Of a stretch of DNA of 53,621 bases, positions 51,418 to 53,621 are shown piece by piece; the stretch's first letter is position 1; every line of letters begins with the position of its first letter. Both the position numbers and the translations under genes were made by a program. The notes below the pieces were generated by a model that did not search any database, had not been told where the DNA came from, and saw only the letters and a list, made by a program, of their open reading frames with translations. The stretch spans positions 1 to 53,621 of the forward strand of contig JASBZF010000002.1 in the NCBI GenBank assembly GCA_029983625.1. Direction: 5' to 3'. The stretch is from Pauljensenia sp. Lineage in GTDB: Bacteria > Actinomycetota > Actinomycetes > Actinomycetales > Actinomycetaceae.

Positions 51418-53043
51418 ATGAATGACACATATTCTTCTGGTCACTGCGCTTCATCGCATCCAGGTCACGAATCCTCTGGCCCCTCAGGTTCAAGTTTCTT
51501 CAAATCTTTACGTCGCTCGGGCTGGTATCGCGCCGAAAATCGGACAGTCGGAGGGGTATGTTCAGGTATTGCTGCAAAAACCGGATGGGATCTTGCCCTG
51601 GTGCGCGGCCTAAGCATCATCGCTTGCCTGTTCGCTCCGCCTTTACTTGCCGCCTACGGACTCGCCTGGGCTTTACTTCCCGAGCAGCGCGATGGCCGTA
51701 TTCATGCTGAAGAGCTTTTCGCAGGACGATTCGATGCCGCTCAGTTCGGTGCCGGTTTTTTGGTGTTCCTGGGCTTGACCTCATTGACTCCACTGTCACT
51801 CAGCTTCTCAAATGGCTCGCCTTTCAGTGTCTTTATGTCATTCGGTATCTTCGGATTCCTCGTTTTCGTCCCGTGCATCGCTCTCGCGCTTTTCTTCAGC
51901 TCTTCACGGCGCAGATCTTCCACGCAGTCTTTTCCGCACGTCCCGCCCTCACAGTCTGCACCGTCAGCACCGGGAATGAATACGAACTTCACAGTTCCTG
52001 AAAGCCCCGAAGCTACAGCTTCTGCTCCCGTCACCGCACAGACTTCGCCCTCGGCACCCTCATTCACACCTCAGAACACCCAGTGGCGCACTGTGGGAGG
52101 AGAACACACCCAGCCGATACCCTCTTCACCCGTCTGGACACCACCGATTCCAGTTCCTGTCGCTCGTGTTTCTCGCCGCTCCAATCTCTTTTTCACCGGT
52201 CTGATCGTCCTCATCATGGCGGCCACCTTCCTCATGATGCACCTCATTGAACGAGGTGTCTTTTTCAGCGGTCACACATTCACCACTGTGGTGAACGCAG
52301 GTCTTATCGGTGCAGGGCTATGCCTTCTTAGCGTCGGTCTCGCCCTCGTCATCACCGCCATTCGCGGGAAGAACGCCGGCTGGTTCATCGCTATGTCTCT
52401 CATTGGCTGTTTCTTAGCAATACCGACCATGCTCTTGGGCTTAATGGCACACACCTACACGAACACAGACGCTTTTGATTTCATCGACGAATCACCTTCG
52501 CTCTACGACTGGACAAGCTCCACGGTTTATGGCTCAGCTCTTGGCCAAGCTCATCTCGATCTCAGCGCAGCTCCCTCGGACACTGTGAAAGACATCTACA
52601 TCACCACCTCGGTATCTGACCTATCGATCTCGACACGCGCAGATCAGCCCGTGAAGATCATCTGCACACAAGAAATCGAAGACATTGCCGTCCTGTATTG
52701 GAACGATTCACCTGCCCCAAACCAGAAAGGCTCCGCATCTGCAGATTGGATTTCCCGGCTTCGTAGCTGCGCAGACCTGAGCGAAAAGGCTTTGCCATCT
52801 GTGTCCACCCACTCTTCCACATGGACTCCCGAGCAGGGCATTACGATTCACCTCGACACGCAGCTTGAGAATTTCGTGTATTCCGAAGAAACCCCACCCC
52901 TTCATTCCGATACTGCCACTGAGCCGGATCAAAAATTCACGCCTAATTCACCAGAATCAGCTGAATCCGCTCAGTCCGCTGCTGTCGCACACGACTTCCA
53001 GCCCCTGAGCAGCTCGGCTCACGACAAGAACAGGAGCCTGTGA
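51418..53043 (+). CDS. PspC-domain membrane protein with extracytoplasmic C-terminus
   Basis: 541 aa from ATG 51418 (upstream in-frame codons overlap the divergent kinase gene and are rejected). PspC domain about 35-95 (GWYRAENRTVGGVCSGIAAKTGWDLALVRGLSIIACLFAPPLLAAYGLAWALLP). Two further membrane helices lie at 120-165, a Pro/Ser/Thr-rich linker at 165-245, three more helices at about 250-355, and a C-terminal domain with a beta pattern (GQAHLDLSAAPSDTVKDIYITTSVSDLSIST) like DUF4097/adhesin-type domains, then a Ser/Glu-rich tail. It probably senses envelope state together with the divergent kinase; inferred from context. Confidence 0.85.
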   Translation: MNDTYSSGHCASSHPGHESSGPSGSSFFKSLRRSGWYRAENRTVGGVCSGIAAKTGWDLALVRGLSIIACLFAPPLLAAYGLAWALLPEQRDGRIHAEELFAGRFDAAQFGAGFLVFLGLTSLTPLSLSFSNGSPFSVFMSFGIFGFLVFVPCIALALFFSSSRRRSSTQSFPHVPPSQSAPSAPGMNTNFTVPESPEATASAPVTAQTSPSAPSFTPQNTQWRTVGGEHTQPIPSSPVWTPPIPVPVARVSRRSNLFFTGLIVLIMAATFLMMHLIERGVFFSGHTFTTVVNAGLIGAGLCLLSVGLALVITAIRGKNAGWFIAMSLIGCFLAIPTMLLGLMAHTYTNTDAFDFIDESPSLYDWTSSTVYGSALGQAHLDLSAAPSDTVKDIYITTSVSDLSISTRADQPVKIICTQEIEDIAVLYWNDSPAPNQKGSASADWISRLRSCADLSEKALPSVSTHSSTWTPEQGITIHLDTQLENFVYSEETPPLHSDTATEPDQKFTPNSPESAESAQSAAVAHDFQPLSSSAHDKNRSL

Positions 53044-53579
53044 TGACCACTGATCCTCAGATGAAAAACACGAAGAACCTTCCTCGCACAAGCGAAGAAA
53101 CAACTGTGCAACACCCTCTGAGCCAGCCTCGCAGCAGCAACACGGAATCCCCCGAAGTCACTCATACCGATTCCTCTCAGCACAACACGGCACGCACGAG
53201 CGAGGAGGAAAAGGCCGCTGCGGGTCACCAGGATGAGGGCGCTTCCTTTCCCTTTCCCTCGACCACGCCCCTTTCCTCGGCGACGATACCCAAGACGTCT
53301 TCGACCGATCAGCCCACTACTCCCCTAGCGTCAAAAGTCTGGACCGCAGCGGATGCTCCCGCACGCAACAGCTTCATACAGGCGACACCTGTCCGCGTCG
53401 GCCAACTCATCTGGGGATTCATCGTTGCCCTCCTCGGCGTATTTTTCATCGCCCTTCCTTTCATTTCCATGATTGATATCCCCATCCTTTTTATCGGCCT
53501 CACCGCTCTGCTTGGTCTGTCCTTAATCATTGCGGCACTGATGGTCGGAAAGGAACGCACACCGAAACAGAAGAGCTAG
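53043..53579 (+). CDS. Small membrane protein, two C-terminal helices, downstream of PspC gene
   Basis: 178 aa; the ATG overlaps the previous stop by one base (TGATG), so the two are co-translated. Residues 1-115 are low-complexity, rich in Ser/Thr/Pro/Glu/Gln and probably disordered. Two membrane helices (about 120-145 and 147-168) and a short basic tail follow. A two-helix protein in this place is usual in actinobacterial PspC/kinase/regulator clusters. No family name can be given. Confidence 0.75.
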   Translation: MTTDPQMKNTKNLPRTSEETTVQHPLSQPRSSNTESPEVTHTDSSQHNTARTSEEEKAAAGHQDEGASFPFPSTTPLSSATIPKTSSTDQPTTPLASKVWTAADAPARNSFIQATPVRVGQLIWGFIVALLGVFFIALPFISMIDIPILFIGLTALLGLSLIIAALMVGKERTPKQKS

Positions 53580-53588
53580 TACACACAA

Positions 53589-53602
53589 CTGTCAGCTGAC
53601 AG
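53589..53602 (+). terminator. Palindrome after the PspC operon
   Basis: CTGTCAGCTGACAG, a perfect 14-base palindrome ten bases past the last stop codon. The window ends before any T-run can be seen. Confidence 0.3.
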
Positions 53603-53621
53603 AACTCAGGGTGGGGGGGGG

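Larger units (their letters stand above)
2066..52348. repeat. Dispersed octamer CGCCCTCG, 46 copies on both strands
   Basis: Hand scan for CGCCCTCG and its complement CGAGGGCG. Forward copies start at 5686, 8486, 8695, 17420, 18312, 18345, 19132, 23116, 24208, 24481, 27194, 28720, 32334, 33763, 37904, 39876, 41017, 45128, 45182, 45376, 47301, 47707, 49834, 52046, 52341. Reverse copies start at 2066, 3816, 4860, 9655, 14255, 19167, 20563, 25078, 25964, 28588, 29031, 29100, 29406, 31197, 32640, 34639, 35720, 38612, 41047, 43269, 44259. See the matching finding. Confidence 0.85.

Noticed and set aside
1..53621. CRISPR arrays, insertion sequences, integrases, prophage genes
   Set aside because: No regularly spaced direct repeats, transposase or integrase frames were seen on either strand.

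Overview
The window (53.6 kb, G+C roughly 55% by eye) comes from the chromosome of an actinobacterium of moderate G+C. Actinomycetaceae or a close relative is the best guess. The evidence is the set of actinobacteria-typical genes (DUF3117, PspC/sensor kinase/LuxR trio, UPF0371, DUF6350, G5-domain cell-wall hydrolase, LAxTG-anchored exoenzyme) and gene orders shared with Mycobacterium tuberculosis: tatD-rpfB-rsmA-ispE and rplY-prs-glmU-TetR (Rv1008 to Rv1019), mrp/DUF3117/O-methyltransferase/LOG (Rv1205 to Rv1229c), and pcrA-sucC-sucD-membrane protein-purH (Rv0949 to Rv0957). The genus is an inference.

Layout. 1-5.7 kb: glycogen phosphorylase (cut by the window start), a MarC/PHP operon, and a divergent Xaa-Pro aminopeptidase. 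5.8-11.7 kb: stress-protein-like membrane protein, MgtE-N/CBS protein, DUF1003, Mrp, O-methyltransferase, DUF3117, LOG family. 11.7-17.5 kb: one large secreted, sortase-anchored GH2 beta-galactosidase. 17.7-22.8 kb: purine nucleoside phosphorylase, L25, PRPP synthetase, a short GlmU, tRNA-Gln, and a TetR/MarR pair. 22.8-29.6 kb: ABC-F, ispE, rsmA, rpfB-like, tatD and DJ-1 on the minus strand. 29.8-36.6 kb: an accessory block with an unusual MMPL transporter, a DMT exporter, and a TetR/HsmA-fusion operon with a perfect 35-bp operator. 36.9-49.2 kb: guaA, purH (with a ZTP riboswitch), DUF6350, a fused sucC-sucD reading frame, pcrA, UPF0371. 49.3-53.6 kb: a NarL-type regulator and PspC-domain histidine kinase, divergent from a PspC membrane protein operon. 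The window ends in a poly-G run that looks like a contig edge.

How the genes work together. Nucleotide supply is prominent: prs makes PRPP; purH and guaA lie on the IMP-to-GMP route; PNP salvages purines; and a ZTP riboswitch links purH to folate/AICAR status. Cell-wall precursor and remodelling genes (glmU, ispE, rpfB-like) and envelope-stress genes (PspC system) form a second theme.

Most notable observations. (1) The octamer CGCCCTCG occurs 46 times on the two strands, about once per 1.2 kb and far above chance, sometimes as inverted pairs, with a density like that of DNA uptake sequences. (2) Succinyl-CoA synthetase beta and alpha form one continuous reading frame across a C6 run, where a one-base shift would restore a classic ATGA overlap. 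(3) GlmU lacks its acetyltransferase active-site half. (4) The MMPL protein carries a long tandem-helical repeat insert. (5) Many genes have a TANNNT -10 box exactly 6-7 bases before the start codon, indicating leaderless transcription.
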